This document shows, in pieces, positions 18,401 to 24,473 of a stretch of DNA of 28,587 bases (its first letter is position 1; the number at the start of each line of letters is the position of its first letter). Both the position numbers and the translations under genes were made by a program. The DNA is from Aplysia californica (taxonomy: Eukaryota > Mollusca > Gastropoda > Aplysiida > Aplysiidae), in the NCBI RefSeq assembly GCF_000002075.1, contig NW_004797767.1:160443-189029 (forward strand), written 5' to 3'. A model generated the notes under the pieces. The model was given only the letters and a program-made list of their open reading frames with translations, had not been told where the DNA came from and made no database searches.

Positions 18401-20140
18401 GATCAGATCCCGCCCTCCCATGCTGGTACAAGCATCCGTGCACTCCTTCGTCTCTTGTGCTTGTCTATCCTTTTGACCCCTGGGGTCGGGATTGTCCCTT
18501 GGGGATTTCAACAAAAGCGTACATGGATGTTGCAGATCAGACTCCGACAACTGACCTGACTTCCCCAGTTTTTTTGCAGGACTCGACAAATCATCGTTTT
18601 GAAGGATGCCATTGTTTCGTGCAACAGTTGTGTCCAGTTTTCTCTTGCTGGATGGTCTCAGGTCAGAATTGGGCGATCCCTCCTTGGTGGTTTCCCTACT
18701 TTCATTTGTTGACGGCTTGTCAGGCTGACAGTCGGTGTGTGAGCGAGGTCCTTCATCTTTTTCCTCACTACAGACGGCGTGTTGTGATGCTTGAGGGATG
18801 TGTTGGGTGTGTTGTGATGCTAGAACAATGTGTTGGGTGTGTTGTGAAGTTGGAACAATGTGTTGGGTGTGTTGTGAAGTGTGTTGTGATGTTGGAACAA
18901 TGTGTTGGGTGTGTTGTGAAGTGTGTTGTGATGCTTGAGGGATGTGTTTAGCATGAGGTGAAGCTGGGGGCCTGTGTTTAACACGTTGTGAAGCAGTAGG
19001 TTTATGTGTTGCTGCTACTGTCTCAAAGTGCCAGGCTGGTGACAGACAAGAGGAAGAGTGTGGCTCCAACGCGCTGAGCCTTGACCTTGCCACAGCAAAC
19101 TTCTCCCTGCCGGCTCTGTCGTACACCACGGTGGGGCTCTCGGAGCCCGCCCCCACCTCCCCACTGTCCACAGCACCTGCCGTTTTCGCCACATCCGAGC
19201 ACGTCTGGTGAGGCAACGACTCTGTCGCCGACGTCTGTCCGGGTGGGGGCGGTAGCCGGCTGCGCGTCTGTGTCTGTGGCGACGCAAAAACTGGCTCTGT
19301 CTGGTGCAGATTCCACACTGCCCGCACAGACATGACACTGTGTCCCTGCGAGGGTTTCGCACGTCTCGGCGAAGAAGCATCGCGTCTTCTCTTGGGGGAC
19401 AGTAGCTGGCCAACGCGTCGGAGTAAAGATGGAACGATACCAGAAATGTGGATGAAACCCGGAACGCTGGGGTGTCGTGAGCTATGTTTTGAACCAACTT
19501 CCTTCTTTTCTACGTTGTCCGACTCGGTAATCTGATCGCCCGACGAGGCGGTGTGCATCACGTCAAACAGCAAGTCTGCCACACTTTTATGCTGTGTCTC
19601 TGTCTGGCGTTTGGACAAACCGCCCAGCGAGGAGCCCACTCTTGCCTTGTCACGTGACTGCTTACCTACACGCTTTCCCTGTGGGGACGACAGTTTGGTC
19701 TTTCTACCCGTTGGAATTTTCTTTTTCTGAGTTCTTTTCGTTTGTGAAACATGGCTTCTCCCCCCGTTTTGGAAATGTCCTCTCCTTGGGCTGGCCTGTT
19801 CTCTAGCAGTGCACCTCTCCCTGTGAGCCATCAGGTCGCCAGAGAGCAAATCCTGCGCCGCTTCGTTCACCGTGAAAGTCGAACTACTTTTGTTCCTGCT
19901 CACGCTGAGCCGTCGCGACTTGTGCTTGCGTTTGCCACCAGGTGGCGGCACGACGATATCTTTGCTGTGGCCGGGCGGCACCTTCCGATTTGTCTGGCTC
20001 CTCCCGTCTCGACCCCTGACCTTTGAGACTGCGGTTAGCGGCGGCTTGTCCGTGGAGCTACTGGACGGCTGAGAGAAGGACAACTTGTCTTGAATCTCGT
20101 CCGCCTCCAGGTAGGTGACCTCGTTAAACTCGTCAATCAT
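9419..20140 (-). CDS. Giant single-exon coding region of an unrecognised Ser/Pro/Lys/Arg-rich protein
   Basis: One frame stays open for 3,573 codons from ATG at 20140 to TGA at 9421-9419, far beyond chance, and the DNA is GC-richer than its surroundings. The product is mainly low complexity with many S/T-P sites and basic clusters (GKRKHKSRR near residue 70, SPKRRR near 250, RRKRR near the C-terminus), which suggests a nuclear, disordered protein. Less repetitive islands lie near 900-933 (aromatic, RPKMHKYTFFRVP), 1342-1366 (PYLMQQSEPIIIIAPQ), 1870-1970 (GIPIWRTWSSLHGKK), 2270-2370 (helix-like, LREKYLDEIK) and 3170-3420 (Cys-rich). An 11-residue repeat lies near 393-455. I recognise no family and assign no function. 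The frame is open for 37 codons upstream of this ATG, so it may instead be the last exon of a longer gene that includes exon 2 at 20133-21201. Confidence 0.92.
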   Translation of the reverse strand: MIDEFNEVTYLEADEIQDKLSFSQPSSSSTDKPPLTAVSKVRGRDGRSQTNRKVPPGHSKDIVVPPPGGKRKHKSRRLSVSRNKSSSTFTVNEAAQDLLSGDLMAHRERCTAREQASPRRGHFQNGGRSHVSQTKRTQKKKIPTGRKTKLSSPQGKRVGKQSRDKARVGSSLGGLSKRQTETQHKSVADLLFDVMHTASSGDQITESDNVEKKEVGSKHSSRHPSVPGFIHISGIVPSLLRRVGQLLSPKRRRDASSPRRAKPSQGHSVMSVRAVWNLHQTEPVFASPQTQTRSRLPPPPGQTSATESLPHQTCSDVAKTAGAVDSGEVGAGSESPTVVYDRAGREKFAVARSRLSALEPHSSSCLSPAWHFETVAATHKPTASQRVKHRPPASPHAKHIPQASQHTSQHTQHIVPTSQHTSQHTQHIVPTSQHTQHIVLASQHTQHIPQASQHAVCSEEKDEGPRSHTDCQPDKPSTNESRETTKEGSPNSDLRPSSKRKLDTTVARNNGILQNDDLSSPAKKLGKSGQLSESDLQHPCTLLLKSPRDNPDPRGQKDRQAQETKECTDACTSMGGRDLIRPHTRTSGKEKPSSPVRQSSQTGRPVVCTLEKTQQTSLSCGSKGKESQSIKESKSGKESKGLKWSVSQKEKSNTSTLKQSVPTALEQSSFTLRPVPKTQFKGSFFQNQWTSKVVEFNKEFQSVPRAAERDIVVGKMVGKDGPETCPSSTNPQCPVGSQKTFYCQCEASRVSKVPVPRSGVGKFAPYSTQRPHRKRASGDTRGVEHRDTADGRREEVPGRAEQRVAEKTAQSAARELKPGNKEFTSRSLYGCETIRKDVGEENDELAPLKQWRPETRVGESVFKRNRMVLLSLQKKRGFGLKLGANGQPPRGAQQELLKVRPSYPRQVPRLLKQRPKMHKYTFFRVPVSKTGRKNECGAEKQSSEGGRALSEVALGYMSSPEPTCCSPEPRGHNPELKDLDPHRPRDVGQRGVVKDATRQKPSASKDASADSSKRDHSQSTLNILSNFSLPAFPTDTAPRLSLANLASHDVSVDVSTNLSPQDIVHKMESSEADSRESGVKGQRMGVTSRFIQSNICMVESLTSMTKSADVGTHDSKDLDKPSLQPNAQTSLSGTKDQAEETLFAQGENDLDHGEKVESERKDACTDSVYQVHLTSKGAQSPANISPCTIKKETRATQRKGRVFQSKIPRYVISTNANRRSTPSLFSLGTGQELPAVPATQFEGAPRPQCSDRKTAPEHGLCRHGQRTAAVDEEEEFVYSRNRTTHGYQGTQKDHDTKTATPTEALKTYDRLKARVPTLRRTGSILKEHKEFQKTSPVGKNLSALIPYLMQQSEPIIIIAPQLEHQGKVKATSVSSAPSSPSYKQVKRESKAESGSTSPLLLGPATSPQNQLCDHGLDKARRQLQKTLYEIGSRHKTSFHKTHVPNAGNGHFQKEKYVERHNGRNRLQVRGRSKDDSDSPVPKSCQSSLLLSDKSSTNNTLFFHKRLQPQRPLKRLPSEIEKTGLLSKMKERVDEGQMVARRDLRATSSQHCKNSCRCEPVDVADAEYLSSRRWRQDKKNSHKHQQATGEATTASYKTWLQQRAEAQPSEPSTLLRFGAVANKEEDWRGGQAGDDRPDTFVSNRPVQMKVTSCGESAGPHQTAVGQKSHDPDVPKRKVHYLKRGGKTPRQSAESKVTQPSPRLPVDSPQTLATDSRPKSSTTRGISHSNNKSLTSRGDKRDHWKRSKSQPGSSPNTQKTSAAPPGYLRSTHSYDQKKIKADMSPGTGTSPTLKQAAAIAADALEKLVNPPEQDPSSRAPPELVNALPGQNLKKENKTSENISPKWGRAENMGNVRRLQTSKGLPAQEKRRAQRPSSGIPIWRTWSSLHGKKLSPYKPPGLWPSNDRSKTKGPEPTVAAPQHPSSGTEKSSYTSLFRFSSQGGHRRASHWKGTSQLKRQIQSLLKKEMEKISDTSPPSGAEKMVDYSISPAMAPAQVRTPKRNDRAAKLLDMIRVVSSDRTKSSRTEQEPPSDLFTSLNGNCIPQQNPSNAVLSKTTSRSLDRAEARDIKSKRMKQRHLTKSRLLKWRSSGGQSLDSAGRSLRLTMSQLAKAKEEFQPVGLKEQTRSPSLRKEKALNHEQVRTSRPDLAVLRPSGLARKERQAVNKHREREDVVNDVEPMTGDTWDLSPPSSGERDSTELSPFHSLDLEDVKESLLPDSLPEKLDTNSQLSDCSSSDNAHNSCSQAVVKLTMSNMSPVRSLCDIRTPSPGQDEGTLPCKQSRSQLENVDKLREKYLDEIKVRFHTTDRTPQDNSAVFEQAEVSLEGQPVLGRRMPSASECCPDFQKELSKVHLALQKAMAPSIASLAAQIHQRGKQKPHTAVWEKEQVQKPTLVHRQELTRAKHAAISQGKSTDDAWRAIQTTERASPKTPRTARYFVNTDKQTKQVGSKSQGSDDNVTTQPWAGTPHVLITGQGALKRNRCTLSQPTVDLEKTLVVSEENSEDISPVKPTSPVSSAAQLVTVSAHDSPTRPVPPTVKDSNSYTVIRKHSPSSSELPCPSSSPDKMGSNLERVSIKSASFTADSSASPNMSYWLEKGKGLRPVVASTPMSKKRRHYHSLEEHLQHTGCADVATELTATCEPKAEHPDQGIPSQSFTTDKPSASPLPPPRLKRTAVSNRVNFLENFGDSPADAVLPATPQTPAVSQKPTARGSVQSSADVEVSWISESLVTSRAGPDDDPGRPQDHAARNAAATTTPPHRAAAWRSKEPVMWHLSPAPGRPSPAADSPHEVDSPHEDAALTHTISRGKNRRLGESGQTPTVDSSSYGQIEILDSGDVDTSLAATRQLETAGAPGGSRYKVKGQGPRGSVVTFPSPDNLRTTSATGGPSQEGKHQLTTPRSHTSVNKPESSQQDPPRTTPEAATRKVSNSSYNDRLQKGFVPSVNGQNTARPELETLKWPTGRRSRRTWSEAAPQKPAQGGLLSHQSVSARRDQKTTRYVTSALIQEKKKKGELAGQGAARSAHQSNNSATFSQPAPSPTLCEHLYLQRGCVGSPVTPDNLTSTALTRTLSPDRSATHATFSTACRVTKNNNKRTSSSSHKSSMLLSPQTGGECTADICPCHSSPREHRVTFGSDISKDDENTDVCARNLSLEDHLATTSTSRGNLSIATNVQCQGCSSRSQCQGCSGQASSSTQGEGRPAGNGSKSTESTYSQVSFDWYKPCYNGAGLPQTQAGERGDSPQPDVPARTAMAAARNGDNSCVFVIDSADTDGTDDASYSREGRSFVRGNNTIAEGTVAAGVTWQYDATRTRLPRAQTTLSQCTSCCHHIPSRCRRVQYGRGCDPKPYRERHRSRSAIKTRRFESGDDPRRKNRTLEDSDPSQCWYQHECDLTNQCLHSRWMSANQRALPCRVLAHNLPAPYVNGQRQKELEAESDGTFHHNKEVYLLKPPPTLNVGVDYRGLDLPVPPGAVYLEGNTRGAMFCPPQLEEFPDSSDHLTGERRGFKPQPHGLVHQLPPHYAHLPLSETETEGSWDCRSLASPPPPPHTHARYESSRRVGAQRVARHRRKRRVIVPGKH
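18775..18960 (-). repeat. In-frame 33-bp tandem repeats coding SQHTQHIVPTS-like units
   Basis: On the plus strand 'gtgttgggtgtgttgtgaag' variants recur. Translated on the minus strand they give repeated SQHTQHIVPTS and SQHTQHIPQA units, with shorter SQHT insertions. The unit length is a multiple of three, so expansion keeps the giant frame open. Confidence 0.85.
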
Positions 20141-21201
20141 CACGTGGGAAATTGTCTCTTCTCCCGTCCACGCCTCTCCTCCCCTCCAGCTTCCCCTCTC
20201 TGTGCACTCCTCTCTTCTCCCACACGCCAGGCCCCTGGTCGCCGTGCTGCGTCATCTCCCGCGCCGCTGGCAGCACACGCGGGGAGACGGGGGGCTTGTG
20301 GTGGACAACTCCCGACCCCTGCTGGTCACCCTGACCCCGGACGCCACCCGTCTTGACCTTCCCAACAGCCCGGTGGGAGGGGAGGGAGCGGAGGGAGGGG
20401 GCAAAGGAGTGAGAGGGGAGGGAGGGGATGAAGGAGTGGGAGGGGAGGGAGGGGTTGTGTTGACTCATCTCCACCACCAGCGCCAGTTCCGTATCGTCCC
20501 GCAACTGTTTCGCTTTGGCCGGTTTGCCGGTGAGCCCGGCCTCTTTAGAGTTGTGCAGGCTGGATATAGTTGGAGCTCTTCTGGCTCCACTCTCCGCCCT
20601 CCTCATTCCACTCTCCGCCCTCCTCCCTCCACTCTCTGCCCTCTTCCCTCCACTCTCCGCCCTCCTCCCTCCACTCTCCGCCCTCCTCCCTCCACTCTCC
20701 GCCCTCCTCCCTCCACCACTTTTCTTTCCTCGAGACCAGCTTAGCTTTTCTTTCTTTCCATGTAGAGTACCCTGCCTTTCTTTCCACCTCAGCAGTGGGC
20801 TTTGTATTTTTTCTTTCCTCCGCAAAGGACTTGGCATTTCTTTCCTTCCTGACAGTGATCTCACCTTTTCTTCCTTCTCCAAGAGCAGATTCTGTCTTTC
20901 TGTCTTCCTGCTCAATACCTGACTCTGCAGCCATTCCCGTTGGTGGGACGCTTTCCTCGGACTTTGCTCGTCCTGTTTTTCCCTCCAAAACCGTTTTCCT
21001 GAACTGGTTTCTCCAGTGTGGAGGAGCGGACTTGCAACACCCTCACTTGTAGACGCACGCATTCCTCCTTGTGGGTTTTCTGTCACTCCGTCTTTGTACT
21101 CGTCGCTGGGTGTGGTTCTGCTGCAGACACTGGCCACGTCCAGACAGCTGAGCTCCTCCCGGGGAGAACAGAACACAACGTTCTTCTTGGCTGGCAAGTC
21201 T
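20133..21201 (-). CDS. Upstream coding exon (exon 2) of the giant gene
   Basis: A long open frame begins just after a good 3' splice site (minus strand 'tgtttatttacag', acceptor G at 21202). It runs about 355 codons, DLPAKKNVVFCSPREELSCL onward, to a TGA at 20135-20133. The product is Lys/Arg/Glu-rich with RKE-containing repeats and a run of RRAESGG heptads (about 20585-20720). SLPSHSF-type repeats follow (about 20375-20455), and a basic segment comes last. The exon enters in phase 2, which fits the donor of the start exon at 27085. Its 3' boundary is unresolved: the frame overlaps the giant frame by 8 bases at that ATG and by about 119 bases of open frame. An internal splice donor, a base error, or a true stop are all possible. 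Function unknown. Confidence 0.72.
20585..20720 (-). repeat. In-frame 21-bp tandem repeats coding RRAESGG heptads
   Basis: The plus strand shows 'ccctcctccctccactctcc' units about seven times. On the minus strand they translate as RRAESGG with K, M and A variants. Because the period is 21 bp, all three frames stay open, so the repeat by itself does not prove coding. Confidence 0.85.
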
Positions 21202-21220
21202 CTGTAAATAAACAAAATAA
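21202..21220 (-). promoter_or_regulatory. 3' splice site of exon 2
   Basis: On the minus strand 'attttgtttatttacag' precedes AGACTTGCC. It is a T-rich tract ending in CAG, in phase 2. The tract is supplied by the first unit of the 34-bp minisatellite. Confidence 0.7.
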
Positions 21221-21385
21221 ACACCGCTCACATTTTAGAAAATAAACAAAATAAACACCACTCACATTTTAGAAAATAAACAAAATAAACAAAATAAACA
21301 CCACTCACATGTTAGAAAATGAACAAAATAAACACCACTCACATGTTAGAAAATAAACAAAATAAATACCACTCATATTTTAGAA
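21207..21385. repeat. 34-bp minisatellite, five units, touching exon 2
   Basis: Units of 'aataaacaaaataaacacca' plus 'ctcacattttagaa' end at about 21240, 21274, 21317 (with a 9-bp extra), 21351 and 21385, with small changes. On the gene strand each unit carries GTGAGTGG and a T-rich stretch, both splice-signal-like. Confidence 0.9.
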
Positions 21386-21737
21386 TACCATTACTAATCC
21401 AACAGTGACACACAGTCGTGACAGTGGAGTCTGCTGAAACAGAACACTATTACTCCGAAAAACAACGGAAACTGAAAGAAAAGAAAATCCCCAATTTTTT
21501 TCCGTCTATTCGAGCAACCTCTCCAAACTGAAAATCCGGCAAACCCGAAAAAAAAATCCAGCGGTCTTGCAGATTTCAGTTTAAGATGACTCCAAAGTAG
21601 GCTAGATCTACCTCTGTTTCCCCACACACATGGATGTGAGGTATTGGCTTTCTGTGTTTTTTGGGAGGACAGAGAAGTACATCAACTCAGCAATAGTCAT
21701 TTAGTGCTTGCAAATAGGTATAGTGTAGTTTAGTTTA
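21386..21737. other. Intronic stretch, no feature recognised
   Basis: No coding exon and no match to the repeat families of this window. Confidence 0.4.
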
Positions 21738-22115
21738 GCTTTAGTAAGAGTTTTACTGCACCTGCAACACCATTAATTGGCTGCTTGCACTGTGTGCTTC
21801 CCAGGAAGCCAAGAATGTTTTATATGTGTTCATGGGTGGTTGGCGGTTGCTCTAGAGCGGTTTGTTCCTTCTTTCCTATCAAACATCCATCGTCCTTAGC
21901 TCTCCTCCTTCTTTTTTGTGTTTGCTACTCTCTTGTAACACCTTTAATCTTCGGCACTTATATGAACTTACTGTTTTGCAAGAGCCGTAAACCTCTTACT
22001 AAAACTAAAAAACCCAGAAGAAATGTGTTCAAGGGTCTATTGGGGTAAAAACTAGTTAGAAAAGGCATAGAGTATACTGTAGAGTTAGGACATGTGCTAC
22101 AGAGAAGCAGTTATC
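21738..22115 (+). mobile_element. SINE F1, 3' part, split by an F2 insertion
   Basis: The outer parts, 'ggctgcttgcactgtgtgc' ... 'cttcccaggaagcc' (to 21832) and 'tctattggggtaaaaacta' ... 'gcatagagtatactg' (from 22032), match the 3' half of the F1 copies at 4637 and 22401. The first ~35 bp (21738-21774) resemble the end of F2 and may be a separate scrap. No (ATT)n tail remains. Confidence 0.6.
21824..22031 (+). mobile_element. Retroposon F2 nested in F1, with 9-bp target-site duplication
   Basis: The insert 21833-22022 (190 bp) is flanked by perfect 'atgtgttca' copies at 21824-21832 and 22023-22031. It starts 'tgggtggttggcgg', carries 'cctatcaaacatccatcg' and 'cggcacttatatgaac', and ends with an A-rich tail. 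Its boundaries and those of the 25028-25240 copy define the length of F2. Confidence 0.85.
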
Positions 22116-22400
22116 ATTACCTTCGGACTGAAGCACCATCTAGCCTCACAGCCTCTTGCTCTCTGTACTTTGTATCTTCAGCCGCAGGATTGGGCACACC
22201 CAACTTTTTCTTTTTCTACAACAGAGTGAAACAAAACAAAAATAAAAATGATGATTTTGATAGTCAGCTTGGCCAGAAACAACAATGACCATGGTCAGAC
22301 ATAACTACTGTTTTGGTGTATTGGGAGGCCTGGGGTGGAGGGAGGGGGGGTGGGGAGGAAGGAAAGAGAGGTTGTTCATTGATTGATTGGTGGATTAGTT

Positions 22401-22742
22401 GTGGCGTCGGTGGCCTAGTGACTTGTAATTATGAGGTTGCGGGTTAAGGGGTTCGAGCCACGGGCCCGACGTTGTGTCCTTGGGAAAGGCATTTTACACA
22501 AATTTTCCCCACTTCACCCAGGTGGAAATGGGTAACCGGCCATAGACAGCGAAAGATCTTGTCAGTATGTTAGTGTTTTAGCGCCTATAAATGGCCGCTG
22601 GCACTGTACACTTCCCAGGAGGTTGAGTTTGTTTCAGAATGCTCTAAGGTCTGCTGGGATAACAGTATAGATTATGAACCGCATAGGGCTTGCTGTTGAG
22701 CAGGGATTTGCGCTATACAAAGCTATCTATTATTATTATTAT
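22401..22742 (+). mobile_element. tRNA-derived SINE F1, near full length
   Basis: It starts 'gtggcgtcggtggcctagtg', with B box 'ggttcgagcca' (22450-22460), central 'gttgtgtccttgggaaaggc' and 3' end 'gcgctatacaaagc' followed by (ATT)n. It aligns along its length with 4637-4996. Just upstream (about 22333-22362) is a G-rich tract. Confidence 0.85.
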
Positions 22743-22991
22743 TTATTCTTTTTCTTTTTGTTTCTGTTTCTTGCTGCTTTTTGTTTTTTGGGGGGTTTTT
22801 TTTTAGAGGTAGGGGTGGGGGGATTATGAAGATAAACAGTTTGCTGTCACCAGCAGAGGGCCCCATCTTGCCTGCTTGCGAGGTGCCAAACATATGCCAC
22901 TCGCTCTTTGGTGATATGTCAACTCCACTCGCTCTCTGGTGATATGTCAACTGACAAAAATAATATTGTTGTTGTTATACCCTCGCCGAAA

Positions 22992-23400
22992 CAATTTAGA
23001 TCATTTAAGAGGCAGGCTTGGACCCTGCCTGTCAGTACCAGCCTGGTCTGGGAGAGAAACAACATCCCAGTAGAATAACTTTTTTTTAAAAGTGGGATTT
23101 TTGCGGCACTTGCAACACAATAAGGTCATATAAGTGCCGAAGATTAGAGGTGTCACAAGAGAGTAACAGACACAAAACAGAAAGAGGAGAGATAAGGACG
23201 ATAGATGTTTGATAGGAAAGAAGGAGCAAACCACACCAGAGCACCCACCAATGACCTACGTAGATTAACTGACATATGCGAGAAGAATTCTCCCAACTCA
23301 GGAAATTAACTCAGGTCTCCTGCATGCCACAGCGGAGTGTCTAACTGCTATACCACAGAGTCTAACTGCTACACCACAGATGCCTGTGTTAACTGATAAT
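22992..23400 (-). mobile_element. SINE family F3, split by an F2 insertion
   Basis: The body side (22992-23080: 'gatcatttaagaggcaggct', 'gagagaaacaacatcccag') and the head side (23271-23400: 'gaattctcccaactcagg', 'caggtctcctgcatgcc') match other F3 copies. The head 'gtctaactgctataccacag' is itself doubled. The F2 copy at 23072-23270 lies between the two parts. Confidence 0.65.
23072..23270 (-). mobile_element. Retroposon F2 nested in F3, with 9-bp target-site duplication
   Basis: The insert 23081-23261 is flanked by 'agaataact' (23072-23080) and 'agattaact' (23262-23270). On the plus strand it begins with a T run, the A tail of a minus-strand insertion. The 3' hairpin stem CGGCACTT (23104-23111) and AAGTGCCG (23132-23139) is perfect over 8 bp. 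Confidence 0.8.
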
Positions 23401-23480
23401 CAGGGACAGAAAAATGTGGACCCCAGAAAGCTGACAGCGAGTGTTCTTTCCATCTTTCAAACTGCAAATTGAGCATACAA

Positions 23481-23650
23481 AGTCAGGCGCTTGTCAATAA
23501 GATGAAATCGAAGAAACCAACATTTTTCTGTGCAATTTTTATAGAATTTTTGTTTAAGGGCCCTGCACCTTGTCCCTTTAAAAACACATTTCTGTGTGGA
23601 TTTTACACCCAAAAAAACTTGACCAAAAGCACAATAAACATAAATTTGCT
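23481..23650. mobile_element. TIR element F5, truncated copy
   Basis: The terminus 'agtcaggcgcttgtcaa' (23481-23497) is followed, at the spacing seen in the 7079 copy, by 'acatttctgtgtggatttta'. The right end is missing. Confidence 0.55.
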
Positions 23651-23903
23651 TTTAAAATATGTCCCACACAACAAAACGTATCACACAAAGGGTTGAGTAC
23701 ATCTTACACAACATGCACCAGTTACCTTCCGGCCTCGGCCAATTCGCCTGTACTTGTTCCACAGAAACTCAAATGTCACCCACAGCCTGCGTGCAGAAGT
23801 ATGAGAGAATACTGAAATTTGTCAAAGTAACTAAAGTACCCGTACAATTGGACCCGCTATAGCTACCACCTGTTCAAGACAATCATATGTACAAATGACC
23901 ACT

Positions 23904-23921
23904 CCCCCCCCCCCCCCCCCC
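23904..23921. repeat. 18-base C homopolymer
   Basis: An uninterrupted run of C. Homopolymers of this length are prone to length error in sequencing and assembly. Confidence 0.95.
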
Positions 23922-24473
23922 AGCATTTTTTTCTACCTCCTGACTCTGTCCAAGAAGTCCAGCTGTCTAAGATGACCAATTTTTTCCTCGACAATTAATT
24001 GTGAATGTATTTATTTTACAGCACTATTGAGACAGTTGATCACGTAAGCAACACACCAATACTCCATTTCTTTCATCCGTTTTAGTCAACAGGAATTAAA
24101 AGGAAAAAAAAGGACATTTAAAGTTTGTCCGTTAACGTACAAATCTATTTTAAGAACCTTGATAATAAAAATAGTAAGTCAATTAATGTAAATATGCAAG
24201 AAAATTATATTCTACGATCGATTCATTCACATGTTTGTAATTTATAGATCTAAACATACTGTATCTATTATTTTTGTTACATTTATTTCCTTAAAATTGT
24301 TTTTTTTTTTTTCCCAGTAAAAATGTTAAAAACAACATTCATGATTCATATTTCATCTAAGCATCTACATAGCTCTGAAATATAAGTTTCTTTGAATTAA
24401 AAACCAGGGATAAAAAGCTTGTGAAAGACAAGAGCCATGGCAGGGATCTGTCACTAAACGAAATCAACGGGAA

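Larger units (their letters stand above)
23401..24473. other. Intronic stretch with an F5 fragment and a C run
   Basis: Apart from the F5 fragment and the C run listed separately, I see no gene. On the minus strand AATAAA hexamers occur (plus TTTATT near 24009 and 24282), which could end a short transcript from the exon-like frame at 24474-24749. Confidence 0.4.

Noticed and set aside
20200-20357. An intron joining exon 2 to the giant frame using AAG|GTCAAG and TGCACAG|A
   Set aside because: Its length (158) gives the wrong frame change, and the acceptor lacks a pyrimidine tract; other pairs tested were no better, so the junction is left open.
20115-20744. Plus-strand frame of 209 codons opposite exon 2
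   Set aside because: It crosses the 21-bp repeat, which keeps all frames open, and has no splice or start context of its own.
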